This document shows positions 13,609-26,997 of a stretch of 64,000 nt of DNA, in pieces. The DNA is taken from assembly GCA_026874595.1 (NCBI GenBank), contig CM049308.1:43283327-43347326 (forward strand), given 5' to 3'. The notes under the pieces are model-generated. The model was given only the letters and a program-made list of their open reading frames with translations. It made no database searches and was not told where the DNA came from. Every line of letters starts with the position of its first letter. The stretch's first letter is position 1. Position numbers and translations under genes: made by a program. The DNA comes from Sipunculus nudus (lineage: Eukaryota; Annelida; Sipuncula; Golfingiida; Sipunculidae).

Positions 13609-14728
13609 CACATCGTACGTATAATGTTATTGACACAATGTTTGTTCATTAGAGACCTACTCAATTACCAAACAGGGAAGGAGGTGATAGTAGACTCAGG
13701 TTATTGTTATTACAGCATTAATTACATCAAAAGTAAAACAAAAGGCCTTTGATCATAAACTTTTTGTGTGCACGGTCTCTACACATGCATTTGATGTGGA
13801 TAGATTCCGTTTAACCAAACAAGAGTAAATGATTAATCGAAAAGTTCATAGTTCCATAAATAGCAAGGGCAAAAGCTTTGAAATGTGAAAATTGTTTAAA
13901 AGTTAATAAGTTTATTTAAAAAATTGGACTGTTATTTTCCACAAACAATATAAATAGGTGTTAAGGGCTGTCGCCCTGGTATATGCCGCTCAGAATCACC
14001 GTCCCTTTCCACCAGTCTCATGTGTTATGCATTATTCGGCGATTATAAAATGCACATGCATGCGAGCCCTTAAACAGACAAACATCATGCGCTCCATTGA
14101 AAATTTATTTATATTGGCACATTTTAATAGCTTTTGCTAAAATTATAAAACATCTCGTCATAGCCAAAAATTCCCATTTAGTCGGTCGTATGGCAGATTG
14201 ATTTAACCTGAGTATTAACAAGGTTCCGCTACCGTCATTTGTTAACTGCAACGGCACTCAATTGCAAAGGAGAAAAAAAAAAAAGAACAAGATTACAATA
14301 GGAGCAACACCATTTTTTTCACAGGGACCTGTCTGTTTTTCGTCAGTATAAAAGGTTGGTTATTACGATAAATAAGATTATTGACAATACACATAACGTT
14401 CTTTTATTGAATGTCGGCCAGTGCGGGACGAGGAAAAAAGACTGCTATGACGGCCATGACAAGTCATGCGTGACTTGTGGCATGGTGGGTTACCGACTGG
14501 TTTACCAGTACACACTGAAATTAGCCTTCCGTCAACATAATATTAAACTGCTTTGATCGTTTTTACTCCATAAATACTACGATCCCATTAAACATGAATA
14601 TATCAAATTAACGGACAATTTCATATTAAAAAGTTAACATTCGGTATTCTGGAATTCGGCAAACTGGACTCGGTATTCTGGGATTTGGCAGAATGGGAAT
14701 CGGCAGACTGGCATGTGACCGTTGCATG
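12661..14728. mobile_element. 2.05 kb TIR element with exact 8-bp target duplication
   Basis: GTTGCATG at 12661-12668 and again at 14721-14728 flank an element of 12669-14720. Its ends, GGTATCATGCCAGTTTGCCG and (reversed) GGTCACATGCCAGTCTGCCG, begin inverted repeats of about 85 bp with roughly 88% identity, themselves made of repeated CCAGTTTGCCGAATCCCAG / AATACCGAGT blocks. The interior has a partial direct repeat (about 13075 and 13200), a CT run (about 13537-13607) and no recognisable transposase. The 8-bp duplication fits hAT, P or Merlin types; the ends do not match the usual hAT CAGGG, so the superfamily is left open. Confidence 0.8.
13537..13607 (+). repeat. CT-rich microsatellite
   Basis: Interrupted CTCTCT tract inside the 2.05 kb TIR element; it produces Ser/Leu-rich false frames in all three phases. 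Confidence 0.9.
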
Positions 14729-14812
14729 ATTCAGAAATTCATTACAGGTACCAGTGAACTCTTTCATTAGTAACTCTTTTTGCCTGTGTGAAACATGTTA
14801 TGCACTTATTGA

Positions 14813-15860
14813 TTTTTAGCCCTCAGCCCTTAGGCTGATAGGCCATTGTCGTCACCCAAGCTGTCCGTCCCTCCGTCCGGCGTCCATCCGTCCGGCGTCC
14901 GTTAACTTTTACCTTGTGAGCTGGATATCTTGAAAAGGATTCACCGTCAGAATTTTATTTCCTCGGTAAAGATGAATATTGACAAAATCTCGGTCAAGTT
15001 CGAAGATGGGTGACCTTGACCTATTTTTCTACATTTTAGAGCTGATTCTAGAAAAACACTTAGATGCTTATTACTCAGGAACCATCTGGTGGATTTTCAC
15101 AAAACTTACTATGATTAATGGAACTGATAGTTTGTAGCTACTACACAAGTTTGGTGGCGCCACCTAAAATTTCTGATTTTTAATGAATTTTTATCGGATT
15201 TTTAAACTTTGGGCTTGTGAGCAGGATATCTCTAAAGAATTCACCATAGGAATTTTTTTTTTTCGGTGAAGATGTATATTGCCAAAATCTCGGTCAAGTT
15301 CGAAGATGGGTGACCTTGACCTATTTTTCTGCGTTTTAGAGCTGATTATAGAAAAAAACATTTAGAAGCTTATTTCTCAGGAACCATTGGGCAGATTTTC
15401 ACAATACTAACTATGATCATAGAGACTGATGGTCTGTAACTGCTGCACAAGTTTGGGGGCGCCACCTACAATTTCTGATTTTTAATGAATTTTTCTTGGA
15501 TTTTTCAGCTTTGGCCTTGTGAGCGGTATATCTCTAAAAGGATTCACAATAGGAATTTTATTTCTTTGGTGAAGATGTAAATCAACAAAATTACGGTCTT
15601 GTTCGAAGATGGGTGACCTTGACCTACTTTTCAAGGTCACAGAGCTTATAATAGAATAAAACTTAGAAGTTTATTTTTCAGGAAGCATTTGGTGGATTGT
15701 TATGAATCATGGTACATACCTCTCCATTTTGAATTTATAACTGAGACATGTACAGATATACATCCATGTGAGAACAGATATTTAGTACTTGTTACTGTTA
15801 CCACCTCTAAACACTGTTCTTTAAGCTGAGGCTTTTGTCAGCTTCTGCTGATATTCTAGT
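14813..15860 (+). mobile_element. Helentron/HINE-like element, second family
   Basis: The 5' end TTTTTAGCCCTCAGC has a subterminal repeat (14818-14827) nearly complementary to GCTGAGGCTT at 15825-15834; then come a hairpin TCAGC-TTCT-GCTGA (15838-15851) and the end ATATTCTAGT. Near the 5' end is a GTCCGTCC/CGGCGTCC tract. The interior is about 2.5 tandem monomers of near 300 bp, each with GGTGGCGCCACCT-like and TGACCTTGACCT stretches (15011, 15311, 15614). No coding capacity. Confidence 0.55.
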
Positions 15861-18800
15861 TAAAGTAAGGCAGGATTGTGACCATGTCAGTGTATACATA
15901 CATGCTGCTTTAAGTTTTGAGCATATCATATATGGAAAACCTTCTCTTCAGGCAAACCATGAAATTTATTTGAAAGGCAGCTGAGAATCAGTTATGAATG
16001 TTTTCATTTCTATGTGTAATACCAACCATTTCATCTGTGAGTGCAGATATGAGAAACTAGTATTTTTGTCCTGTGTAGAATTGAATGAGGCTTCCATATT
16101 CCCATTGGCAACAAAAATAGCTTCAAGGGACAGAGCCAATCATGGCTTTACATAACACATCTGCAGGGCAGATATTGAAGGCGGCCTGAAGAACAGGGCC
16201 CTTTGAAGCGGAGGCTTTGTGAGTACTCAGGCCAACTCCTGCTTCCAATTAGACCCATGTCAAATTAGTCTCGTGCTGATAAAAGTAGCTTCAGTCAAGT
16301 GAAATTGTTGTCCTTGGCCAGTGGTCAAAACCAAAGCAGGCATGTAAATTCTTGCTCCAATTTCAAGGAAAGGTCAGGAACCTACATGATTCGGTTTGAA
16401 GCAAAGAGAGACTATCTGAACATTTTCTTTTCTTAATCCTAGATTAACGAGGTTGGATTTTGCTTTTATTTTTTTATAATGTTGATAGTTCTGTGTGTAA
16501 AAGTTAACTCATCTTCACTTAAAGGCACTTTTATTAGCTCAGGTGATGTTGCTCACCTGGACAACCCATTGGATAATATGATTATTGGGAAAAAACACAG
16601 GTCATATAAGAAATTACAAGAACAGTCAAGAAAAATATAGAAAACTTTTCTTGCTTTAGAGTCTGCATTTGCAGCAATATTCTGTGGCATTTGAAACATA
16701 AAACATGAATTTCATGTTCAAAGTATTAAAATATGAGAGACTTTTGACATGATTCAATATTTTATATACTAATAACATATGACATGATAGATTGTCAACA
16801 TGTTTATGATAGAACATTCCATTAAATTTATATGATAAGTTTTGCTTCTCCTTCTGTTGTTATGAAGTATATACATGTCTGTATCAGTGAGAACCAAGCA
16901 CATGAGATACATTTCAGGTAGGAGGACCTTTGGGGGGGGGGAACCTATTAGAAACCACCCACACACAAGTAATGAGGAACCCCTTTAATAATTAGTGACC
17001 TGTGTATGATGAGATAAGACACCAAATGGCTGAATAGGTCAGTATAAACTACTCTGAATCATAAACATTGTGTGTTAAATGTGCATGTTATGTAACCTGA
17101 CTCCAGGTCAGCCATACATAGGCAGTCAGCACTAACCACCACAGAGACCCCCCCCTCTTCTAATTGACAGGTCCAATAAACAAGATCCTATAATTTCATA
17201 TTTTTTCTACACTGTTGGTAAATTTTGGAATTTTTCATAACAAAATAAATTTCCCAGTTTTAAATCCCATCTCTACTTATTTCAAATTAAAAATTATTAA
17301 TAACTAAATTAATATATACATATATAATATGAAAAAAATACTACATACTAATATTCATTAACACATTTTAAGGTTTTACAATGGCATTAAGACACCTATT
17401 CATTAACATTCCAATTTTTTGTGTATAATAAAATGCAAGTTTTCTGAAAGCTATATTTTAAATTTATAACTTTAAATTGTAAGGTGGTTAATCTGAATAA
17501 TGATATATTAAGGCCATGAGAGAAGGTACTTTAAGGCATTAGTTAAATGTTTTGAATCTGTTATCTCTTAAATTTTTTGTTAGGTTGATGTTTTAACTGA
17601 AATCTTTTAGAAAAAATGTTAATGAAATAAACCTTGCAATTTAGTGTACTTTGTAGCATTTCATTCATATCTGTTTAAAGCTGGCTAGGCCTTGCTGGAC
17701 ATTCAGTCAGGAATATTGGGCAAACTTTCCTGGATTTTAATTTTTTGCTCATTTGGCAATATGTATAACCTGTATTTAGTATTACTATGTATATGTACAC
17801 ATTTTTTGTTGATTAAATGTATTTTTTTGTTTAAATCTTTGGCCCATCATCATAGTTTCCTTACTGCAAAATTAAATCACTACAATGGTCATGTGTTACA
17901 CAGTACAGTTTATACATTATTTGCTTGTTTTAACATTCATGTCAGATTTAGGATATGCTCTTTTGAAAATAAAAAATTTTAACTTTTTACAGCATTTTAT
18001 TTCAGCTAATAAATTAAACATGTATTATTATTCTTCAGCTTATCTCCACTTTCTGCCTTATTCTATAAAATACCGTGTTTCATGCATTGCCAATCGGCAT
18101 TTTACACATATTTATACAGTGACAATCTGATGGTTTATTATTTAATTGTTAGAGGCTCCTACATGTTTTATGTGGTCCATAAAAAATTAAAATTGCATAG
18201 TCCACATGACAACTAGGATTTAATACAAATATTCTTATAATCAATTTCAGCGGAGAACTGTGACCAACAGTTTCCTTGTTTTATTTTACAATTTTATGCA
18301 GATAGTGGAATGGTTTTCATCTCTCTTATAAGATTCATGAGAGAGGCTATTATGTAAAGTGCAATATGTCAATGTATTCATCAAACTACCTTTAATTACA
18401 GTTTATGGCATAGTGATATATATCCCTGATTAAACATAGCTGTTACTGTTTTAGGTGGGATGTACTTTGGTCATCATTTTTGTCTTTTTAATAACACAGT
18501 CAAGCATATTCTGACAGATTGATTTGTTATTTCTTTTCTTGATGAGGTAAATGGTTGTGAGTTCTAAGTTAAGCCTTGGTTTATACAGTTTGCTCTCCAT
18601 GCTCTCCTATTTTTGTTGCAGAAATAAACAATGAATTCATTGATCATGCTGAACCTTGACCATGAACAATGATATGTTGAGCTGGTGTTTTGCCGCTCTG
18701 TGTACGTGCTTGGCAGATAGACAGACGTAAAAAAAAGTCAGCTGAGAAACACTTGAGAGTCCCAGTCAAAGACATGGAAATGTGAACCGTCACCGTGTGA

Positions 18801-19044
18801 AGTGTGTGCGTGATCCTGAAAAAACGTGTGACAGGCTGACATAATGCTTAGAATTGAAGTAGGTTTTACTCAGGGTTATATTGATGATTGCAGTCACCAG
18901 CAAATAAGAATTATTTATATATGTCAAAATGCAGTGCAGATATAAAAATTAGGATCTTCTGATGGAGTTACATTAGTTTATATTATTTATTTAATTTTTC
19001 ATAAGGGGTAGCCAGACAAAATGTCCGCGACCAAAACAACATGG

Positions 19045-20275
19045 AACATAATGTTCACTGACCAGGTATCCAGTAACATACAAGTCTAAACATAATGTTC
19101 ACTGACCAGATATCCAGTAACATACAGGTCTAAACATAATGTTCACTGACCAGATAACCAGTAACATACAATCTAAACATAATGTTCACTGACCAGATAA
19201 CCAGTAACATACAGGTCTAAACATAATGTTCACTGACCAGATAACCAGTAACATACAAGTCTAAACATAATGTTCACAGACCAGATATCCAGTAACATAC
19301 AGGTCTAAACATAATGTTCACTGACCAGATAACCAGTAACATACAGGTCTAAACATAATGTTCACTGACCAGATAACCAGTAACATACAGGTCTAAACAT
19401 AATGTTCACTGACCAGATATCAAGTAACATACAGGTCTAAACATAATGTTCACTGACCAGATAACCAGTAACATACAGGTCTAAACATAATGTTCACTGA
19501 CCAGATAACCAGTAACATACAGGTCTAAACATAATGTTCACCGACCAGATATCCAGTAACATACAGGTCTAAACATAATGTTCACTGACCAGATATCCAG
19601 TAACATACAGGTCTAAACATAATGTTCACTGACCAGATATCCAGTAACATACAGGTCTAAACATAATGTTCACTGACCAGATATCCAGTAACATACAGGT
19701 CTAAACATAATGTTCACTGACCAGATATCCAGTAACATACAGGTCTAAACATAATGTTCACTGACCAGATATCCAGTAACATACAGGTCTAAACATAATG
19801 TTCACTGACCAGATATCCAGTAACATACAGGTCTAAACATAATGTTCACCGACCAGATATCCAGTAACATACAGGTCTAAACATAATGTTCACTGACCAG
19901 ATATCCAGTAACATACAGGTCTAAACATAATGTTCACTGACCAGATATCCAGTAACATACAGGTCTAAACATAATGTTCACTGACCAGATATCCAGTAAC
20001 ATACAGGTCTGAACAAAATGTTCACTGACCAGATATCCAGTAACATACAGGTCTAAACATAATGTTCACTGACCAGATATCCAGTAACATACAGGTCTAA
20101 ACATAATGTTCACTGACCAGATATCCAGTAACATACAGGTCTAAACATAATGTTCACCGACCAGATATCCAGTAACATACAGGTCTAAACATAATGTTCA
20201 CTGACCAGATATCCAGTAACATACAGGTCTAAACATAATGTTCACTGACCAGATATCCAGTAACATACAGCTCTA
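19045..20275 (+). repeat. 44-bp satellite-like array, 28 copies
   Basis: The unit AACATAATGTTCACTGACCA / GATATCCAGTAACATACAGG / TCTA repeats for 1231 bp with very few changes. Left units carry mostly GATAACCAGT, right units GATATCCAGT, so two sub-blocks are separately homogenised. No unique spacers, so not CRISPR-like. Confidence 0.97.
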
Positions 20276-20704
20276 CAAGCCAAAGAGTAATTTGCTGCTT
20301 AGCTACAATGTGGTTATTTCTCATATTCTGTTTTTTTCTTTTGTTCTAGTTTTACAGTTTTGTGACTTAAAATGATTTATCTCATATCAGATACTACAGT
20401 AGATAAACTGGTCGGGTGGCTCCAATTCTTACCTCTTGTACATACCTGTAGTCAAAAATCTTGTTTATCAGCTTGAATATTCTCTGTTACACAACAGTTT
20501 TGATCTTAGTATGGTGTCAGATATTATACTCAGTTACACTTTTTGCACCCCTTTCCATTTCAGGTTGTAGATATTTTGTTCACCTAGAATAGAACACTGC
20601 AGATTTTATCCGTGGACATATCCTGTGGTCTAAATGTTTATAGACATTGTATCTTTTTGATTTACTGCCCACAGATGTTGTATATCCTGTGGACATTCTA
20701 TCCA

Positions 20705-21169
20705 TTGTGATCATATCATGTTGACTTTTTGTTCTTGGACCTTTGGACTTTATGCTGCGACAGTTGTCTCACATTTCGTTCATGGACATAATGCCACAGC
20801 GTTTGTGTGGTGTTGTTTAGTTCATGGACATTTTGTTGTGTGGCATTCATCACACATTTCTTTCATGGACTATATGCTGCGGCATTTGTTTCACATTTCA
20901 TTTATGGACATTATGCTGCAGCGTTTGTCTGGAATTTAGTTCATGGACATTTTGTCGTGTGGCGTTCGTCACACATATCTTTCATGGACTTCATGCTGTG
21001 ACAGTTTTCTCACATTTCGTTCATGGACATAATGCTGCGGCGTTTGTCTGGCATTTAGTTCATGGACATTTGTCGTGTGGCATTCGTCACACATATTTTT
21101 CATGGACTTCATGCTGCGACAGTTGTCTCACATTTCGTTCATGGACATAATATCATGTGGCGTTTGTCC
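20705..21169 (+). repeat. Degenerate compound repeat (TTCATGGACATAATGCTGCG)
   Basis: Subunits of about 35-45 bp all containing TCATGGAC, arranged in a higher-order unit of about 120 bp (TTTTGTCGTGTGGCGTTCGT, TTCATGCTGCGACAGTTGTC). All frames across it give His/Phe/Met-rich repeats. Confidence 0.85.
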
Positions 21170-21924
21170 ATGGACTTCTCATTTAAGTTTTGTGGTAAGG
21201 ATAACAGGTATGTTTGTGGTAGTGTTGTTGGGTGGGTGAGAGGCTGGTGGGGGGAGGGTTATCAGCAGTTTTCACCTGACTTGGCAGGTACTCATTCATA
21301 CCAAATTAAGGATCCAGTCAGAGACAGGTGCTATTAAGGGTTGTAGGGGAGGCTGTGTTTAGGCAGCCTGTGGAGACTGTCTGGTGTGAGAGTTGTGTGC
21401 TCTAGCCTCCCTACCTCTGTGTTTATCAGTTTTACTTATGGCTCATCTGCCCTTAATTTGAAAACCCTCGGCATCCTGCTTTTCTTACATTTAAAACACA
21501 TGGCAGAGATAGCAACAGCTATCACAGACAGATTCTGTGGCCATTAAGGAGGGTACGCTACAATAATAGACCTACAGGCATCAATATACCTGCAGAGGAG
21601 ACAAGTGATGTAGCGTCCTTTGCCTGCTAGTCAAACACTTGGGATTTACAATTGGACAACTACAATAACATGTTTGATAGTGATTCAGCGATATCATATA
21701 CCTGTCACACAGCATATACAAACCATTGTGGCAATGGTCCAAACACTCTCTGAGCATTCACATAGTAGTTCAAAGCAGTTAATAACCAGTTAAACCAAAG
21801 TTAAACCTAATTGTGAGATGGTGTCAAAATATTTTCTGATCAGTAAACCCTTACAGTGGAATTTGCCCAAATAAATGTTCCTAAAACCATTTTGCACACA
21901 TTCTAAAGAACCCTGACTGTTAAG

Positions 21925-22289
21925 CAGGGATCAGAATATTTTGAAATTTTCACCTTTTCAACGGAAAAGGCATTAATACAGTTTTGCCTTTCTGCAGAGA
22001 AAAATTGCCTTTCTGCTAAAGATGCATTCTTCCATGCATCCTATCAAACTTTTAGTCATACTTTTCTCAGTGTAAACCTGATTCTGCCATCTAACATGCC
22101 TTTTTTATATAGATAATATTGGAAAAATAGGGAGTCGGTGGAACGCCACATGTAAAATATTTTGTTTTTGTGTCATTGTTTGTTACTACTTATCAGCTGT
22201 TAATGTGGGAAACATCTAGGTGTTCACCTTTCCAACGGATTGGTACAAAATGAAAAATGCCTTGCAGAAAGGCTTTATAACGACCCCTG
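21925..22289. mobile_element. Possible hAT-like MITE (365 bp)
   Basis: The left end CAGGGATCAGAATA and right end (reversed) CAGGGGTCGTTATA share CAGGG-TC at the extreme end, as hAT elements do, with subterminal TTTCACCTTTTCAACGG and (same strand, right side) TTCACCTTTCCAACGG and GCCTTTCTGCA blocks. No clear 8-bp target duplication is seen, so the call is tentative. Confidence 0.4.
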
Positions 22290-22694
22290 GTAAGTGTCTA
22301 CATGTTGGGCCACATGAACAGCAAACATATTTTTGTCTAGCTGCCACCATAAGGTTTGGCTGGCTTTCCATTGGGGAATGATTTTCACCATCATGTAACA
22401 CGCAGGCTGTCAGGTGGGGCAGCACCCTTCCCTTCAACAGGATTTTCATGTGGGTCAGTTGGTGGTGCTGCAGTGTACATGCTTTTATCCATTGAACAAG
22501 ACTTGTGGTGCCACCTGCAGTCTTATTTCTGTTTAATCTCAACAATTTACATCTTGATAATGAACAATATAAATTGGACAACCTATGGAGCATGTCAGTA
22601 GGTTTGAATAGAGCCTATTTAAAATGGGCCTTTTTTAAAGGAATACTGCCAACATGTGGGGATACTATTGCATCATTGAGGTGTCCTCCCTCTG

Positions 22695-24215
22695 AAAAGA
22701 ATTCCATTGAGACAAACCCAAAAATCGACAACCTGTTGAGACGACTCTTGCATGAGACGAAGGGGTTTGTATACAGGAAAACCCACAGGCCAGTGGATTC
22801 CTGGTACTGGCTCTCACTAATACAAGTCATCCAAACAGAACAACTTTCATACTTAGTTATAAATTCAAAATATTTTCTTTTATTTTAAATAATTAATAAC
22901 TCCACTTCAATAACAAAAAATATGTTCCTCAGTTTGATTTTCATTCTTGTTGACACATTCAGCATATATGCCTGGAGCAAATTGACCTGACAACTGTGCA
23001 TTGTTTATGATATGGGGCTTTTAAGTGCCGAAAAAAGTACCCACTTGGACAGCATATGAAATGTTAAGCAGAACATTTTGAAAATGTTTCTCCAACATTG
23101 CCTAAAATGTTATATTTCTGAGTATTGCAGATGTTGAATAGGAAGTTTCTTGTTTACAACTTGTATGAAGCACTGTAGAAAAAATTTTTTTTTTCAGCAA
23201 ATTTAGATCATGCCCCGTAACGTTTATTGATGTTTAAAAAAATCTTTGTGTATGATTGTTATTTAAACACATTGATTTGACCACTGTCAGCTTTTATGAT
23301 ACATGGCTTTAACGTGCTGAAAATCATAACAAATGTACACTCATGCACACCATGTAAAATGTTTAGTTGCCCTCCCTTTTTTTATGACAATTTATATTTT
23401 CTCCCTTTCTCATAATTACAAACATTAATATCTAAATATAAGTATGAAATCAGTGACCTGTGACTAATGATCAACCCGTAATCGCTTTGTCATTTGTTTG
23501 GTGGGTTTCCTTATTATTGCAGGTGTTTGTGTCAGCTTTGTTCCGTATTTTGCTTGGTATCAGTGACCGAGATAAATTTAGATTATAGTTGCACCCAAAT
23601 ATCAAAATATGTCATAATACATAAATATGATATTTATATTATGGTTCCATAAATTTACAATTTAAACCCTCCCACATCAAAGACATACAGGGAAACATGG
23701 GTTACACAGAATACCGCAAATAGCTAACTTGTTGAGGAAATGTCCCAAATGGCCAACAGTTGCACCACTAAGGGATAACATGATTATATGGTTTATGCAA
23801 ATGTAATTCTCATCTGACTCGCCCGTTTAGTTTCAGTGGGAACCACAAACAAATAAATAGGAAAACAATCACAGAGTGAGTTATCATTTAAACATACCTG
23901 ACATGCGTCAATCTAGAGATTTCTATGTAGAGATATATACTGAATTATATCAACAAGACAATCAAACTGACTAAAATATTTTTGTTAACAAAGTGGCGTT
24001 ATTTATCAGGAAAAGTAAAAATAATATATACGTTTTGAATGTATAACCCAGTATAAAAGTTGTTCCATTTTGATGGTTCGGATTAGTGAGCGCCAGTACC
24101 GGGAAACCTCTGGGCCTGGGGTTTCCCTATGTAAACCCATTTGTTTCAAGCAAGGGTCGTCTCAAGGAGTTGTTGGTTTTCAGGTTCGTGTCAGCAGAGT
24201 GGAACCATCTCTGAC
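22695..24215. repeat. Imperfect inverted repeat pair, arms about 130 bp
   Basis: The reverse complement of 22695-22830 aligns with 24080-24215: CCAGTACCAGGAATCCACTG against CCAGTACCGGGAAACCTCTG, then TCGTCTCA-x-(A/G)GTTGT in both. The arms enclose about 1.25 kb of AT-rich DNA. Both arms keep short open frames with related residues, which may be a decayed duplicated coding piece or arms of an old element; I do not recognise the family. Confidence 0.6.
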
Positions 24216-25720
24216 AGTGTTTTCTCTGGACAGATGTGAATACAGTAGGTTTTAGGTTATGGCATGGTGAAAATTGGTTATAGTATAGGATTATCTCTCT
24301 GAAGAATAATTTTTTACTTCACAAGTGCTTAACTTCCTCGCATCTATGCTTTACACAGTTATATAAATTTTTTCTTGATTGACAGTTTAAAAATTAAGTT
24401 TATTTTGTTCGTTTCCTGGTGTCTTTAGTAGACTTGAGTCCCTGCTTATTCTATGCTTAAGGATGCAAGAAAAGATTTACACAATATTGTAAAGAAACAG
24501 ACTGGATGGACTAAATTTTCTGAACATAAATATTTCCTACTAAATTATTGATTCAGATATTGATAAACAAGAGGTATTAGTACTCATAATTAATTGTACC
24601 CATGACCCATTCACGCTTGTGGAGGGTTAAGATCTCTCTCAGGAAAGATAAATTTAAGACCTTCAGCCTAACATACAACAAGATTTGACAGGAACACATG
24701 TGTTTTGCATGTTGTTATATGCTCCAGAGAAGTGACTGATGGCTGGGTCATATTAAGGGCTGTTTCATGCTGGGCTGCAGCAGCCAGTCCCTGAAGGGCT
24801 ACTGGTTGACCCACCTGCTTCAGATTGCCTCACACCTGGAAGGGATAAGGGAGGCTGGGGGTTATGCTCATCTTCATCAATAATTACTTACCTGGTTATG
24901 TTAACTATCTGTATGTGTCAATCTTGTCTAGTGCCAAGCTGGCACGCATAAGGACACTTCTTAGACTGTAGTAGACAATACATGACTGTTTTTTCTGTAC
25001 TGTAGACCAGCCTTTAATCTAAATGCTTCATCTAATGTCTGCCCTGTCTGGCTGTACATAGCTTTGACAGTATAAAGCTGTTATTACAAAGGTTTTGTTT
25101 ATTGTGAAACACCATTTAGAAAAGTTTACTGTATATTCACTATTTAGAAAAGTTGTCTTTAACATTGCAAATTAGGTCACTGTGATCACTATGGTCACTG
25201 TGGTCTCATTTTTAGCCCAGGAGATGGTATGTTCTGACTCTTGTACTGCTGGCCAATCAGCCCTTAGACCAGCGACATCGGAAGTTACCTAGAGTACCAC
25301 AAAATATTAATCATAGGTGATAAGAGGTAACAAATTTCTAATTAGGTATCTCCCTAGAAACAGGTAAACTGGAAAACTCTGGATGTCTCTCAAAATTTAT
25401 TGTAAACATTAACCTAAAAATCATAAAGTGTCATAGATTGATTTCATTACTTACCAGTTATCAGACCACCAGAATAGTCAGAGGGATAGTTATTCTTAAA
25501 GACAATTCCTTGGTGTGATTTCATTTGTACACATCAGATCATAAACCTTATATATCTTTTAACTCTGAGGCTACAAACTTCTAATCTAACTTTAAACACC
25601 TTTTTGTTTTACTAATTAAAGTTCAGCTTGTCAGCTGAGCCATATGCCCCATGGTTTGCCAGGTTTGATTGTGTTTAACTGCTTGCTTGTATCATCATTG
25701 TCTTTTTCTCTTGTTTTTAG

Positions 25721-25850
25721 ATATAAAAAGCTTTACCCCAGATTCCTTCAAACCAAGACAGCCAGAGAAAGGCCCTAGTGTAATCCCTGTGAACAAGAAC
25801 TTTGAGATTGCATGTATACCACCCGAGGGACTGCCCACTCCACTGGCCAG
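25721..25850 (+). CDS. PTK7: PTK7 exon 2: first half of Ig domain 4
   Basis: Encodes residues 45-86 and parts of codons 44 and 87. The acceptor CTTGTTTTTAG ends at 25720 and the donor is GTAAGT at 25851. The first Ig4 cysteine is Cys75, in a stretch Ile-Ala-Cys-Ile-Pro-Pro-Glu-Gly-Leu-Pro that follows the vertebrate PTK7 pattern of Cys-Leu-Pro-Pro-x-Gly-Leu-Pro. The exon is isolated between introns of 24.4 kb and 19.8 kb and was recognised by splice sites, phase (1 in, 2 out) and family pattern. The phase-2 intron splits the Ig4 domain just before its core Trp. Confidence 0.9.
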
Positions 25851-26944
25851 GTAAGTTGTTTTCCCATTGTCAGTTATTTCATTGGGGTGTATGACTGAAA
25901 TAAGATTTCAGCTATATGATATTTGTTGTACATCACATTATTTTAATATTTGCCCATTAAATATCAAAATGAATTAAATATAAATCTAGATTCCTGGGGA
26001 TATGTACAACAATACAGCAGCAGTTGCTGGGTAATGAATAGAGGTTCCAAGGTCCCAGAGCTCCTGTCATAAAATTGTCTGCCATGTTGACTATACTGAA
26101 TCCATATTAACGAGCTCACCTGACATTTAAAATGGCTGGTTGTTCTAAAAGAGTATGACATCCTCCATAAATCACAGACACAACATTGATATCAGAAGAA
26201 ATGCAGAATAAATTCAGAAATAGAAATTGCTATTATATAGGTATTTTGTTTGTCTTATGAAAACTACTTTCATATATCACATACAGACCATTGTAGCTCA
26301 GGTGCCTGTCAGATTTATTCTTATCACTGTTATTGTTCGAATTTAACAATTTTGTTTTTGATAGGTCAGGAGAAGCCAGTAAATATAAAGATATGTGTCA
26401 TGGGAGAGTTTCTGTGTTATGGTAATTAGAGGCACATAGTACCAGTAGGTTAAAAGATACTACAATTTCAGTTCTGCTGTGAACTGGGGACCAATGATTT
26501 AGGCAAGATAGTAAACAATATCAAATATAACTGTTGGACAGATTTTATAGAAATTTTGCATATGCAGAGTTATTGGTCAGATAACAAAATCTATTAATTT
26601 TGTCTTCTAACATTTACTTTAGCTGACATTGACCTCGTTTTCACCAAATATTTGGTCAAAGTATCTGATCCTTAGGAATTTCCCCCATGGGTTTTCTCCA
26701 TATTTGGTACACCATTGGTCTTGCAGAAATAATTTTTGCTCAAGATTTGTGTAGCCATGTTAAATAATTTTTACTTTTTTACTGTCCCCCCCCCACAAAA
26801 AAAAGGAAGCAGAGAACAAATATATGTAGGCATTATAATTGAAATATTACTAAAAATGTGTGATTTTTTTCCATAGTCCGCATAAGAGGACTGGGTCTTT
26901 TCATATTAGTGATATGATCTTTATTTAGTGATCTGTTTTCACAG

Positions 26945-26997
26945 TGATGTGACAGTCTTGATGTGACAGTCTTGATGTGACAGTCTTGCCAGTTCAT
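26945..26997 (+). repeat. Short 18-bp tandem repeat, 3 copies
   Basis: GATGTGACAGTCTT repeated about three times in a row. Confidence 0.8.

Larger units (their letters stand above)
1282..25720 (+). other. PTK7: Intron 1 (24.4 kb)
   Basis: Begins GTAAGT and ends TTTTTAG; phase 1. The elements inside are listed separately. In the stretches between them (1282-1821, 5441-6475, 6498-6644, 7016-10907, 11611-12660, 15861-19044, 20276-20704, 21170-21924, 22290-22690, 24220-25720) I see AT-rich single-copy-like DNA with short homopolymers (poly-G near 16934, poly-A near 8180) and no supported gene. Short open frames there lack family similarity and consistent splice sites. Confidence 0.85.

Noticed and set aside
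19045-20275. CRISPR-like regular array
   Set aside because: There are no spacers between the units, and the context is a eukaryotic intron.
20718-21337. Several 60-108-residue frames
   Set aside because: Translations of the TTCATGGAC compound repeat.
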